DNA of 64,000 nt. Source: DATBGZ01 sp036557785 (GTDB taxonomy: Bacteria; Actinomycetota; Actinomycetes; Mycobacteriales; Micromonosporaceae). Of this stretch, positions 16,032 through 24,033 are shown piece by piece (within the stretch, counting starts at the first letter, position 1; every line of letters starts with the position of its first letter). The notes beneath the pieces were generated by a model that saw only the letters and a list, made by a program, of their open reading frames with translations, searched no databases and had not been told where the DNA came from. The position numbers and the translations under genes are program-made. The DNA is taken from contig DATBGZ010000094.1 of assembly GCA_036557785.1 (NCBI GenBank), positions 1-64,000 on the forward strand, given 5' to 3'.

Positions 16032-17858
16032 TCACGAGATCCGCTCCGCGATCGCGAACCACTCCGCCTCGGCGGCCTCGCGCTCGGCGCGGACGGTGCG
16101 CAGCAGGGTGTCCAGCTCCGCGAGTCTCACGTAATCGCTCGCGTGCACCCGCAGCTCATCATGCAATGCCGCCTCACGTTGCTCCAGCTTGCCGATCGTG
16201 CGCTCGAGGCGGGCGAGCTGCTTGCGCGCCACCCGAGCATCGCCATCACCCGTAGCGGCCCCGGTGCCGGCTGCCGCGTCCGGGCCTGCTGCCCGTTCCC
16301 TGCCCGCCGCCCGGTCCTCGTCCCTGGGCGCCGCAGCGGCCCCATCCGTTGCCAACTGGGCCAGGTACTGCTCGATGCCGCCGGGCAGGTGGCGCAGGCT
16401 CCCGTTGCCCGGCAGTACATAGACGGAGTCGCAGACGCGCTCGATGAGGTAACGGTCGTGCGAGGCGACGATGAGCGTGCCGGGCCAGGTGTCGAGCAGG
16501 TCCTCCAAACTGGCGAGCGTATCGGTGTCGAGGTCGTTGGTCGGCTCGTCGAGGAGCAGGACGTTCGGCTCTGCGGCGAGCAGGCGCAGCATCTGCAGCC
16601 GGCGCCGCTCGCCACCCGAGAGCTCGGCAACGGGTGTCCACAGGCGACGCTCGTCGAAGCCGAAGACCTCGGCGAGCTGGGCGGCGTTGAGGTCACGGCC
16701 ACCGAGGTTCACCCGGCGGGCGACCTGCTCGACGGCCTCCAGCACCCGCACGTTCCAGGGCAGCTCCGCGAGTTCCTGGGACAGGAACGCCGGCCGTACG
16801 GTCGCGCCCACCCGCAGCTCTCCGGCGTCCAGGCGTTGGGCTCCCACGAGCACCCGCAACAGCGTCGACTTGCCCGCCCCGTTGGCGCCGACCAGGCCAA
16901 TGCGGTCGCCGGGGCCGACCAGCCAGTCCACCGTGGACAGTATGGCTCGCTCACCCAGCCGTACGGTGCCGCCGGAGAGCTCGTAGACCTGTTTGCCGAG
17001 CCGGGCCGTCGCGAGCCGTCGCAGCGAGACGTTGTCGCGCGGGTCTGGCACGTCGGCGATCAGCGCGTTGGCCGCGTCGATGCGGAACCGGGGCTTCGAG
17101 GTCCGGGCCGGCGGGCCCCGGCGCAGCCACGCGATCTCCTTGCGCAGCAGGTTCTGGCGTCTCGTCTCGGCCGCCGCGGCGAGGCGCTCCCGCTCTGCCC
17201 GGGCCAGGATCCACGCTGCGTAGCCCCCGTCGTAGGAGCGTACGGTCGCCTCGGCCACCTCCCAGGTGTGGTCGCAGACCGCGTCGAGGAACCAGCGGTC
17301 GTGCGTGACCACGACCAGCGCGCCGCCACGCTGGCGCAGGTGGGCGGCGAGCCACTCGATGCCCACGATGTCGAGGTGGTTCGTCGGCTCGTCGAGGATC
17401 AGGACGTCGCTGTCGCGCACGAGCAGGGCGGCCAGCGCGACCCGGCGCCGCTCGCCGCCGGACATCGGTCCGACTGGCGCGTCGAGGCCGAGGTCGTGCA
17501 GCCCGAGTCCATTCAGGACGGTCCGGATCCCGGCGTCGCCGGCCCACTCGTGCTCAGCCGCGAAGGCCGGGCCGAGCCAGGCGTGCCCCACGACGACCTG
17601 CCGTACCGTGGCGGTCGGCGACAGCTCGAGAGTCTGCGGCAGGGCCAACACCCTCAGGTCGCGCCGCCGGGTGACCCGCCCAGCGTCCGGCTCCTCGGCC
17701 CCGGAGAGCAGGCGCAGCAGGGTGGACTTGCCCGCGCCGTTGAGCCCGACCACGCCGACCCGGTCGCTGTCGCCGAGCCCGAGCGAGACGTCGGTGAGCA
17801 GTTCGCCGGCGGGCCCGTACCCCTTGCTCACCCGATCGAGGGCGATGACATTACCCAC
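16032..17858 (-). CDS. ABC-F family ATPase (Uup-like)
   Basis: Soluble tandem ATPase of the ABC-F class, which act on the ribosome rather than in transport. Seen: Walker A GLNGAGKST (residues 38-46) and GANGAGKST in the second half, two ABC signatures SGGERRRVAL and SGGERRRLQM, two Walker B LDEPTN, and the inter-domain linker. A charged C-terminal coiled coil (LARLERTIGKLEQREAALH onward) is the Uup C-terminal domain, which binds branched DNA in E. coli Uup. GTG 17858; 608 residues. Resistance function (antibiotic target protection) is possible but Uup-like architecture argues for housekeeping. Follows ispE on the same strand. Confidence 0.9.
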   Translation of the reverse strand: MGNVIALDRVSKGYGPAGELLTDVSLGLGDSDRVGVVGLNGAGKSTLLRLLSGAEEPDAGRVTRRRDLRVLALPQTLELSPTATVRQVVVGHAWLGPAFAAEHEWAGDAGIRTVLNGLGLHDLGLDAPVGPMSGGERRRVALAALLVRDSDVLILDEPTNHLDIVGIEWLAAHLRQRGGALVVVTHDRWFLDAVCDHTWEVAEATVRSYDGGYAAWILARAERERLAAAAETRRQNLLRKEIAWLRRGPPARTSKPRFRIDAANALIADVPDPRDNVSLRRLATARLGKQVYELSGGTVRLGERAILSTVDWLVGPGDRIGLVGANGAGKSTLLRVLVGAQRLDAGELRVGATVRPAFLSQELAELPWNVRVLEAVEQVARRVNLGGRDLNAAQLAEVFGFDERRLWTPVAELSGGERRRLQMLRLLAAEPNVLLLDEPTNDLDTDTLASLEDLLDTWPGTLIVASHDRYLIERVCDSVYVLPGNGSLRHLPGGIEQYLAQLATDGAAAAPRDEDRAAGRERAAGPDAAAGTGAATGDGDARVARKQLARLERTIGKLEQREAALHDELRVHASDYVRLAELDTLLRTVRAEREAAEAEWFAIAERIS

Positions 17859-18071
17859 CCACGGCTCCGCCCGCCCGCATGGCGCTACTCACCCACCGCT
17901 CCTTGCCACCGTGCGCCGACGGCCAAGCCTACCGGCGTCAGCGGCGACGCCGGTGAGCCGCACGATCGCGCGGTTTACGATCAACTAAGTGCAGAGCTCC
18001 AGAGAGTCGATCAATACCCGCACGATCGTACGGCCTACCTGACCGTGCAGCGGCGAACTGCCCCGTCGTGA

Positions 18072-19019
18072 TCAGAGCAGGCGGGCGCCGGGGACGGGGC
18101 CGGTCGCGGTACGGGTGGCCCGACACGTCCCACTCGCGTCCAGGGCCTTCGCGACCGTCTCCGCGGACGTGGCGTCCCGGCAGAGGAAGGCGCAGGTCGG
18201 GCCCGAGCCGGAGACGAGCCCGGCGAGGCTGCCCGCCTGCGCGCCCGCCTCGAGAGTGTCGCGAAGGGACGGTCGCAGAGCGAGCGCCGCCGGCTGCAGG
18301 TCGTTGACGAGTGCACCGGCGAGCACGGTGGCATCGCGCTGGCGCAGGGCGACGAGGACCTCGTCTGTCGAGGATGCCGCCGCCGGTGCCAAGCCCGCCT
18401 GGCGCAGCCGGTCCAGCTCGCGGTAGACGTCGGGAGTGGACAGACCGCCCTCGGCGAATGCCAGGACCCAGTGCCACGCCCGGCCGGGGGCCAGCACCGG
18501 GCTCACCCGCTCCCCACGGCCCAGCCCCAGCGCGGTGCCGCCGAGCACCAGGAACGGCACGTCGGAGCCGAGGCCGGCGGCGAGCGAGGCCAGGTCCTCC
18601 CTGCTCAGCCCGGTACCCCACAGCGCGTCACAGGCGACGAGCGTCGCGGCGGCATCGGCGCTACCACCGGCCAACCCCGCGGCCAGAGGGATCTGCTTGC
18701 GCAGGTGCAGCCGTGCATGCGGATCGCGTCCCGTCGCGGCCGCGAGCGTGTGCACCGCCCGGATCACGAGGTTCGTACCGTCCAACGCCAGCTCGCCCGC
18801 GCCCTCGCCGTCCATCGTGAGCACGAGCGACTCCGCGGGCCGGGCACTGACCTCGTCGAAGAGCCCGACGGCGTGGTAGATGGTGCTCATATCGTGGTAG
18901 CCGTTCTCGCGCAGCGGCCCCACGCTGAGATGCAGGTTGATCTTCGCGGGCACCCGTACCCGGACCGGGCCCATGGCGGCGAGCCTCGGCCGCTCGTCCT
19001 CCCACAGGGGTTCGGTCAC
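18072..19019 (-). CDS. ispE: 4-diphosphocytidyl-2-C-methyl-D-erythritol kinase
   Basis: GHMP kinase of the MEP isoprenoid pathway. Seen: VPAKINLHLSVG at the start of the fold, the ATP-binding glycine loop PLAAGLAGGSADAAATL, and SGSGPTCAFLC (motif 3). GTG 19019 gives 315 residues, normal length. The rsmA-ispE-ABC-F order downstream of tatD is a conserved actinobacterial block. An 82-base gap separates it from rsmA, so it may have its own promoter. A downstream 210-base stretch to the ABC-F gene shows no feature I can support. Confidence 0.96.
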   Translation of the reverse strand: MTEPLWEDERPRLAAMGPVRVRVPAKINLHLSVGPLRENGYHDMSTIYHAVGLFDEVSARPAESLVLTMDGEGAGELALDGTNLVIRAVHTLAAATGRDPHARLHLRKQIPLAAGLAGGSADAAATLVACDALWGTGLSREDLASLAAGLGSDVPFLVLGGTALGLGRGERVSPVLAPGRAWHWVLAFAEGGLSTPDVYRELDRLRQAGLAPAAASSTDEVLVALRQRDATVLAGALVNDLQPAALALRPSLRDTLEAGAQAGSLAGLVSGSGPTCAFLCRDATSAETVAKALDASGTCRATRTATGPVPGARLL

Positions 19020-19101
19020 CGGGTCACGCCCGCGGAAGGGGTGGGCGCTGGCTGACCGGAGCGACGACCATCCCCCGTCGACATGGCGGGTCGGGGTCGC
19101 G

Positions 19102-19974
19102 TCACGCTCCGACGATACCCGCAAGGCCCATGGCCGCGCCGACGCGCGCGATCTCCACGAACGCCGCGAGCGACAGTTGCTCGCCCCGGGCGGTCGGTGC
19201 CACAGCGGCACGCTCCAGCACCTCGGCCGCCACGGAGCCGGAGCCGGCCCATGGCGCGAGCGCCGAGCGGAGCATCTTGCGTCGCTGGGCGAAGGCCGCG
19301 TCGACGACCTGGAATACCGCACCCCGGGTGATGCCATGCTCGACCGGCTGGGCGCGGAACGCGACGAGTGCGGACTCTACATGGGGCACCGGCCAGAAGA
19401 CCGTCGCGGGCACTCGACCCGCGACCTCGGCACGGCCGAACCACCGCAGCTTGACACTCGGTACGCCGTAGATCCTGGACCCGGGCTCGGCGACCAGGCG
19501 GTCGGCCACCTCGCGCTGAACCATGACCACCGCCCGGGCCAGATCGAGCTCGGCCAGCAGGTGCAGCAGGATCGGCACACCCGTGTTGTAGGGGAGGTTG
19601 GCGACCAGCACCGACGGATGCGGGTCGAGCTCGACGGCGCGGACCTCCAGCGCGTCGCGGTGGTGGATGCGTAGACGAGCCGCGACCGCCGGCGACGTGT
19701 GCGCGGCCACCGTCGCCGGTAGGGCACGCGCCAGGACGGGGTCGATCTCGACGGCGTGCAACTCCCGGACGCGCGGCAGCAGGCCCAAGGTCAGGGAGCC
19801 GAGACCGGGTCCCACCTCGAGCGCGACCGTCGTTTCGTCCACATCGGCCAGTCGCACGATGCGGCGGATCGTGTTCGCGTCGTGGACGAAGTTCTGGCCC
19901 AGCGTCTTGGTCGGTCGGACCCCGAGCCGGGTGGCGAGGTCGCGGACCTCGGCTGGGCCGAGCAGCTCGTTCAC
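19102..19974 (-). CDS. rsmA: 16S rRNA (adenine1518-N6/1519-N6)-dimethyltransferase
   Basis: KsgA; dimethylates A1518 and A1519 in the 3' hairpin of 16S rRNA late in 30S assembly; loss gives kasugamycin resistance in other bacteria. Seen: KTLGQNFVHD (substrate-binding N-terminus), VALEVGPGLGSLT SAM loop, VEIDPVLA acidic ribose loop, catalytic NLPYN. GTG 19974 overlaps the P450 stop as GTGA and gives 290 residues. It is therefore translationally coupled to the P450 gene, which is atypical; usually rsmA follows tatD or an rpf gene directly. Confidence 0.96.
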   Translation of the reverse strand: MNELLGPAEVRDLATRLGVRPTKTLGQNFVHDANTIRRIVRLADVDETTVALEVGPGLGSLTLGLLPRVRELHAVEIDPVLARALPATVAAHTSPAVAARLRIHHRDALEVRAVELDPHPSVLVANLPYNTGVPILLHLLAELDLARAVVMVQREVADRLVAEPGSRIYGVPSVKLRWFGRAEVAGRVPATVFWPVPHVESALVAFRAQPVEHGITRGAVFQVVDAAFAQRRKMLRSALAPWAGSGSVAAEVLERAAVAPTARGEQLSLAAFVEIARVGAAMGLAGIVGA

Positions 19975-21290
19975 CGGTGATGCACCGACATGCGCAGCCC
20001 ACCGCGCGGCCGCAGCGTCGCGTCGCCCTCCGGACGTGGCAATGCGTCGTCCACAAGGGACAATTCGACCAGCGGCAGCAGGGTGCCGAGCACGATCCTG
20101 ATCTCGGTCTCGGCGAACCGGTTGCCCACGCACATCCGAGGCCCGTCGCCGAACGGAAGGTACGCACCACGCGGCGGGGTCCATCCCTGGGCGAAGCGGG
20201 ACGGCCGGAACTCGTCGGGTGCCTCCCAACGCCGCGGGTCACGATGCACGACCCACGGGCTGAGCAGCACGTTGGCGCCACGCGGGATCCGGTATCCACC
20301 GACCGTGATCTCGCCCAGCGGCGAGCGGTCGAAGACCCACGCTGGGGGGTAGAGCCGCAGTGTCTCCGCCACCACCTGGCCGAGCACCGGCAGCCGCGGC
20401 AGATCGGCCAGGCCGACGCACCCGGAGGGCAGCGCCGCGACCTCGGCGCGCACCGAGTCGGCAACATCGGGATGCGCCGCGAGCAGGTAGAGCGCCCAGG
20501 TCAGCGCGGCGGCACTCGTCTCGTGGCCCGCGAAGAACATCGTCATCAGCTCGTCGCGCACCTCGCGGTCGTCCAGCGCCGGGCCGCCGTCGCTGTCGCT
20601 GGCGAGCACGAGCAACGAGAGCAGGTCGTCGCCCGGCGCCGCGCGCCGCCGGCGGATCAGGTCGTACGCCAGGGCATCGACGGCCGCAACCGTCCGCCGC
20701 CGCAGCCGGTTGCCGGGGGTCGGCAGCGCGGCGGGGATCGGGAACGCCCGTCGCAGCACCAGGTTGAGCGAGGCGGCGAACGCGTGCACCCCGGCGACGA
20801 AGCGCTCGGTCTCGCCCTGGCTCTCCACCGGGAACAGCGCGGCACTGACGATGCGCAGGGTCAGCTCCTGCATCTCCCACAGGACATCCACAGTGGAGCC
20901 TTCTGGCCAGGAGGCCACGCGCTGTTCGGTGAGCGAGGCCATGGTCGCGGTCTGGGCGCCGATGCTGCGGGTGTGCATCACCGGCTGGACCAGGCGCCGG
21001 TGGCGCCGGTGCTGGGCCCCTTCGAGGGTCACCAGGCCGTTGCCAAGGTGCCCGCGCAGACCCCACCGGGTCCGGTTGGACTTGCGCAACTGTCCGGCCC
21101 GTTGGGTGAGCAGGTCGACGATGATCTCGCCGTCGGCGATGAGGTACATCGTCGCGGGACCGACCCGGATGCGGCTCACGCCGCCGTACTGCTGGGCCAC
21201 CCGGCGCAGGACGCCCGGCATGTCCTGCCGGATCTCGCCCAGGCTGCCCAGCAGCCAATGCCCCCGCGGCCCCGGCGGCCGGGTGCTCAT
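19971..21290 (-). CDS. Cytochrome P450
   Basis: Haem-thiolate monooxygenase, substrate unknown. Seen: I-helix AGHETS with the acid-alcohol pair (residues 254-259), K-helix ETLR (309-312), and the haem loop FGDGPRMCVGNRFA with ligand Cys387; 439 residues. Its sequence type (DLLSLLVLASDSDGG, then FFAGHETSAAALTWALYLLA) resembles the bacterial CYPs that are nearer to eukaryotic CYP4/CYP102-like clades than to classical CYP105 types. Starts and stops overlap tatD and rsmA by four bases each (ATGA and GTGA). No ferredoxin or reductase gene is adjacent. Confidence 0.93.
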   Translation of the reverse strand: MSTRPPGPRGHWLLGSLGEIRQDMPGVLRRVAQQYGGVSRIRVGPATMYLIADGEIIVDLLTQRAGQLRKSNRTRWGLRGHLGNGLVTLEGAQHRRHRRLVQPVMHTRSIGAQTATMASLTEQRVASWPEGSTVDVLWEMQELTLRIVSAALFPVESQGETERFVAGVHAFAASLNLVLRRAFPIPAALPTPGNRLRRRTVAAVDALAYDLIRRRRAAPGDDLLSLLVLASDSDGGPALDDREVRDELMTMFFAGHETSAAALTWALYLLAAHPDVADSVRAEVAALPSGCVGLADLPRLPVLGQVVAETLRLYPPAWVFDRSPLGEITVGGYRIPRGANVLLSPWVVHRDPRRWEAPDEFRPSRFAQGWTPPRGAYLPFGDGPRMCVGNRFAETEIRIVLGTLLPLVELSLVDDALPRPEGDATLRPRGGLRMSVHHR

Positions 21291-22141
21291 GACCAGGGCC
21301 CGAAGGCTCGTTCGCCGTTCTCGGAGATGGCGGAGCAGACCGCCTCGACGTCCCGGCCGGCCAGTTCCGCGAGTACCCGCACGGTCAGCGGGATCAGGTA
21401 CGGCGCGTTGGGCCTGCCCCGGTGCGGCGTGGGCGCCAGGAACGGGGCATCGGTCTCGACCAGCATCGCATCGAGAGGCGTCACGGCAGCGGCCTCCCGG
21501 ATGCCGCGCGCATTGGTGAACGTCACTGTTCCCGCGAAGCTCAGGAGGTAACCGCGTTTCACACAGTCCACGGCGAACGCGGCGTCGCCGGAGAAGCAGT
21601 GCAGGACCACACGCTCCGGCGCGCCCTCCTCGTCCAGTACGCGCAGGACGTCCGGGTGCGCGTCCCGGTCGTGAATCATGAGGGTGCGGTCGTACCGCTT
21701 GGCGATCGCGATGTGCGCCCGGAAGCTGCGCTCCTGCCTCCCGCGGCCGTCCTCGCCGGTACGAAAGTGATCCAGTCCGGTCTCGCCGATGGCCCGCACG
21801 CGGGGATGCGCAGCCAGCGCCTCGATCTGGCGCAGGGCCTCGTCCAGATCGGCCAATCGCGGCGCCTCGTTCGGGTGCAGGGCGACAGCCGCGAGCACGC
21901 CCGGGTGCTCCTCGGCCAGGCGCGTGCTCCAGCGCGATGACTCCACGTCGACACCGACCTGCACGAGGCGATCGACGCCCACCGCGGCCGCGGCGGCGAT
22001 CTGTCCGGCCGGGTCGGTACCGACGATGTCGAGGTGGGTGTGGGCATCGAGCACGGGAACGGGCAGTGGCTCGGGCGCCGGGGGAGGCTCTCCCGCCCGC
22101 CCGGGCTCGCGACTCGATCTGGACACACCCGATCTGGACAC
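21287..22141 (-). CDS. TatD-family metal-dependent hydrolase
   Basis: Likely 3'-5' exonuclease/deoxyribonuclease of the amidohydrolase superfamily. Metal ligands seen: DAHTHLD at the first strand, GETGLDHF, the His in MIHDRDA, HCFSG, and ETDAPFLAP near the C-terminus. 284 residues from GTG 22141. The start region holds a 15-base direct duplication (around 22114-22142) so that two GTG starts 15 bases apart have the same context; no SD is visible and translation may be leaderless. Overlaps the P450 start by four bases. Confidence 0.9.
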   Translation of the reverse strand: MSRSGVSRSSREPGRAGEPPPAPEPLPVPVLDAHTHLDIVGTDPAGQIAAAAAVGVDRLVQVGVDVESSRWSTRLAEEHPGVLAAVALHPNEAPRLADLDEALRQIEALAAHPRVRAIGETGLDHFRTGEDGRGRQERSFRAHIAIAKRYDRTLMIHDRDAHPDVLRVLDEEGAPERVVLHCFSGDAAFAVDCVKRGYLLSFAGTVTFTNARGIREAAAVTPLDAMLVETDAPFLAPTPHRGRPNAPYLIPLTVRVLAELAGRDVEAVCSAISENGERAFGPWS

Positions 22142-22186
22142 AACGGTCAGTCTATGAGCGCTCTGGCGGTGCGGGCAGCGACCCCG

Positions 22187-22705
22187 TCACTCGCCGGTCG
22201 CGCCGTCGATCGCCTCTCGGATGAGGTCGGCATGGCCGTTGTGCCGGGCGTACTCCTCGATCATGTGGATGTAGACCCAGCGCAGATTGAACTCCTTCTT
22301 GCTGCGTGGGGACACGAAGGTGTGTTCCAGCGACAGCTTCGCAGCCGCGTCCCGGGCCGCCTGGCACTCGTCGAGATACGTCGCGAGGTCGGCTTCGGCA
22401 TCGGCGTCGGCGACCCCGTCGAAGTCACTGTCGCCCTCGGGCGACCAGTAGCGGAAGGGAAGCGAAGCCTCCGGAGTGCGGTTGGTGAACCACCCGTGCT
22501 CAACGTCGGTCATGTGCCGGATCAGGCCGAGCAGGGTCAGGTTCGACGGCGGGGTGGAGGCCATCTTGAGCTGCTCGGCCGTCAGACCCGAGCACTTCCG
22601 CAGCAGGGTTTGGCGGTGGTAGTCCAGGAACGCCTCGAGGAGGGTCCGCTCATCGCCGACCGTGCCAAAGTCCGGCCGCTCCACCTGGGGTGCTGTCCAC
22701 GTCAT
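22187..22705 (-). CDS. DUF664 (DinB-like) protein
   Basis: Four-helix DinB/YfiT-like protein of the DUF664 group, widespread in Streptomyces and relatives, function unknown. Seen: MTWTAPQVERPD at the start as in family members, FLDYHRQTLLRKCSGLT (first metal His), LGLIRHMTDVEHGWF (second), and HMIEEYARHNGHADLIREA (third), giving a three-His metal site. 172 residues from ATG 22705; ATG 22714 is the alternative. No SD is seen for either. Upstream of tatD on the same strand, but 46 bases separate them. Confidence 0.88.
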   Translation of the reverse strand: MTWTAPQVERPDFGTVGDERTLLEAFLDYHRQTLLRKCSGLTAEQLKMASTPPSNLTLLGLIRHMTDVEHGWFTNRTPEASLPFRYWSPEGDSDFDGVADADAEADLATYLDECQAARDAAAKLSLEHTFVSPRSKKEFNLRWVYIHMIEEYARHNGHADLIREAIDGATGE

Positions 22706-22845
22706 GTCCGGCATCATGCCGGACCCCACGCCGGCGACGCATCCCCGAAACCCGGCCGACACGGCACGCGGCGACCGTACGAACTGACAGTCTTCGTTCA
22801 CCGTGGCTTCACCAGCGCGACGCTCTGTGTCGATAGCGTCGCGCG

Positions 22846-23970
22846 GTGGCCACGCCGGTCGGTGATGTCGAGGAGCTCGCTGAGGTGGCGGGCATCAGCG
22901 AGCCAGAAGAGCAGGCCATCCTGGCGCCGGTCATCCCGGGCATGGCGTACGAGGCGATCCAACACCTCAGCCAGCGTCCCCTGCGTGTGCCCGACATCGG
23001 GCAGATCACCACCATCCGGCGCACGGCCACGATCCGGCCGGGAACGCGAATGATCAAGCTGCTCTCCGCCCGCCAACTCGGTGGCTACCTGCAGGGTCGC
23101 CGGCCCGCAGGGTACTGCTACCGCGAGTTCGACCTGGCCGCGCTGCGGACCCCCGCCGAGCTGTCACTGCTGCTCGGCGACGCGGCCCGGACGGAACCCG
23201 AGCGCGTGGTCTTCGGCCTGAGGTGGCGCGCCGTGGACCCGGCCGACTACCACATCCCGTTCTCGGTCGAGGTGGGCGGCCTGCCGTCGTACGGCGGGCT
23301 GACCACGATCGCGCCGCACGACCGGCTCGGCCCACCCATCCTCGGGACCGGCTTCGCCCCCAGCCATACCCACCTCGTGCCGGAGTTCGTCACCGCGGAC
23401 TTCGCCGACCTGCCGATGCCGGTCGGTACGTCACTCGTCGCGTTCACGCCCGACGGCACCGAGGTGAGCCTGTACCTCTACATCCCTGAGCAACGCGCGT
23501 GGACCCGGATGTTCGGGCCGGCGCACAAGAACCTGGTGCGGGGCCTGCCGGAGATCTCGACCGAGCAGGAGTACGTGCAGAGCACGGTCGAGCACATCGG
23601 CGGCTCCTTTCTGGTCGGCCGTTTCCGCGGCGAGAGCTACGAGGCGGTGGCCGACCCGCCCCACGGCTTTCGGGTGCTCTCCCGTGCCATGGCGGCGCGG
23701 TACCAGGTCGAGGCAGCGGCCCGGCGCACCGGCTATGCCACCTGGCGCGGTACCCCCTGCACGGTGGTGCGCGTCGATGCCGACTGGCTCCGCGTGCGGT
23801 TGTGCCGGCCGGATCGGCAGACCGCCTCCGCTCTGGGCATGCAGTGCCTTGAGCGCGGCATCTACGAGACCTGGGTACCGTCTGACGAGCTTGGCCCGGT
23901 CCGGGAGGTGGACCAGGCATACCTGGTCCCCCCTACGCCGCCGCCCGGCTGGCCGGCCTCGTCCCAATGA
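22846..23970 (+). CDS. Conserved-looking protein of unknown function
   Basis: 374 residues, not recognised. Codon third positions are strongly G/C on this strand throughout, so the frame is real. The first 68 residues are charged and helical (DVEELAEVAGISEPEEQ); the rest alternates beta-rich segments with aromatic turns (GYLQGRRPAGYCYREFDL, then HTHLVPEFVTADF) and ends in a proline-rich tail. No signal peptide or membrane helix. GTG 22846 lacks an SD; ATG 23050 (MIKLLSARQLGGYL) is a possible shorter start. Divergent from the DUF664 gene; followed by a strong hairpin. Confidence 0.75.
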   Translation: MATPVGDVEELAEVAGISEPEEQAILAPVIPGMAYEAIQHLSQRPLRVPDIGQITTIRRTATIRPGTRMIKLLSARQLGGYLQGRRPAGYCYREFDLAALRTPAELSLLLGDAARTEPERVVFGLRWRAVDPADYHIPFSVEVGGLPSYGGLTTIAPHDRLGPPILGTGFAPSHTHLVPEFVTADFADLPMPVGTSLVAFTPDGTEVSLYLYIPEQRAWTRMFGPAHKNLVRGLPEISTEQEYVQSTVEHIGGSFLVGRFRGESYEAVADPPHGFRVLSRAMAARYQVEAAARRTGYATWRGTPCTVVRVDADWLRVRLCRPDRQTASALGMQCLERGIYETWVPSDELGPVREVDQAYLVPPTPPPGWPASSQ

Positions 23971-23975
23971 GCCGG

Positions 23976-24020
23976 GGTTCGGCTCCGTCAAACCAGGGGC
24001 GGGCCATACGGAGCCGAACC
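23976..24020. terminator. Hairpin between convergent genes
   Basis: Perfect 13-base arms GGTTCGGCTCCGT (23976-23988) and ACGGAGCCGAACC (24008-24020) around a 19-base loop, starting five bases after the stop of the unknown gene and ending just before the metG stop. Likely a bidirectional terminator. Confidence 0.8.
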
Positions 24021-24033
24021 TCGCCCGCCTTGC

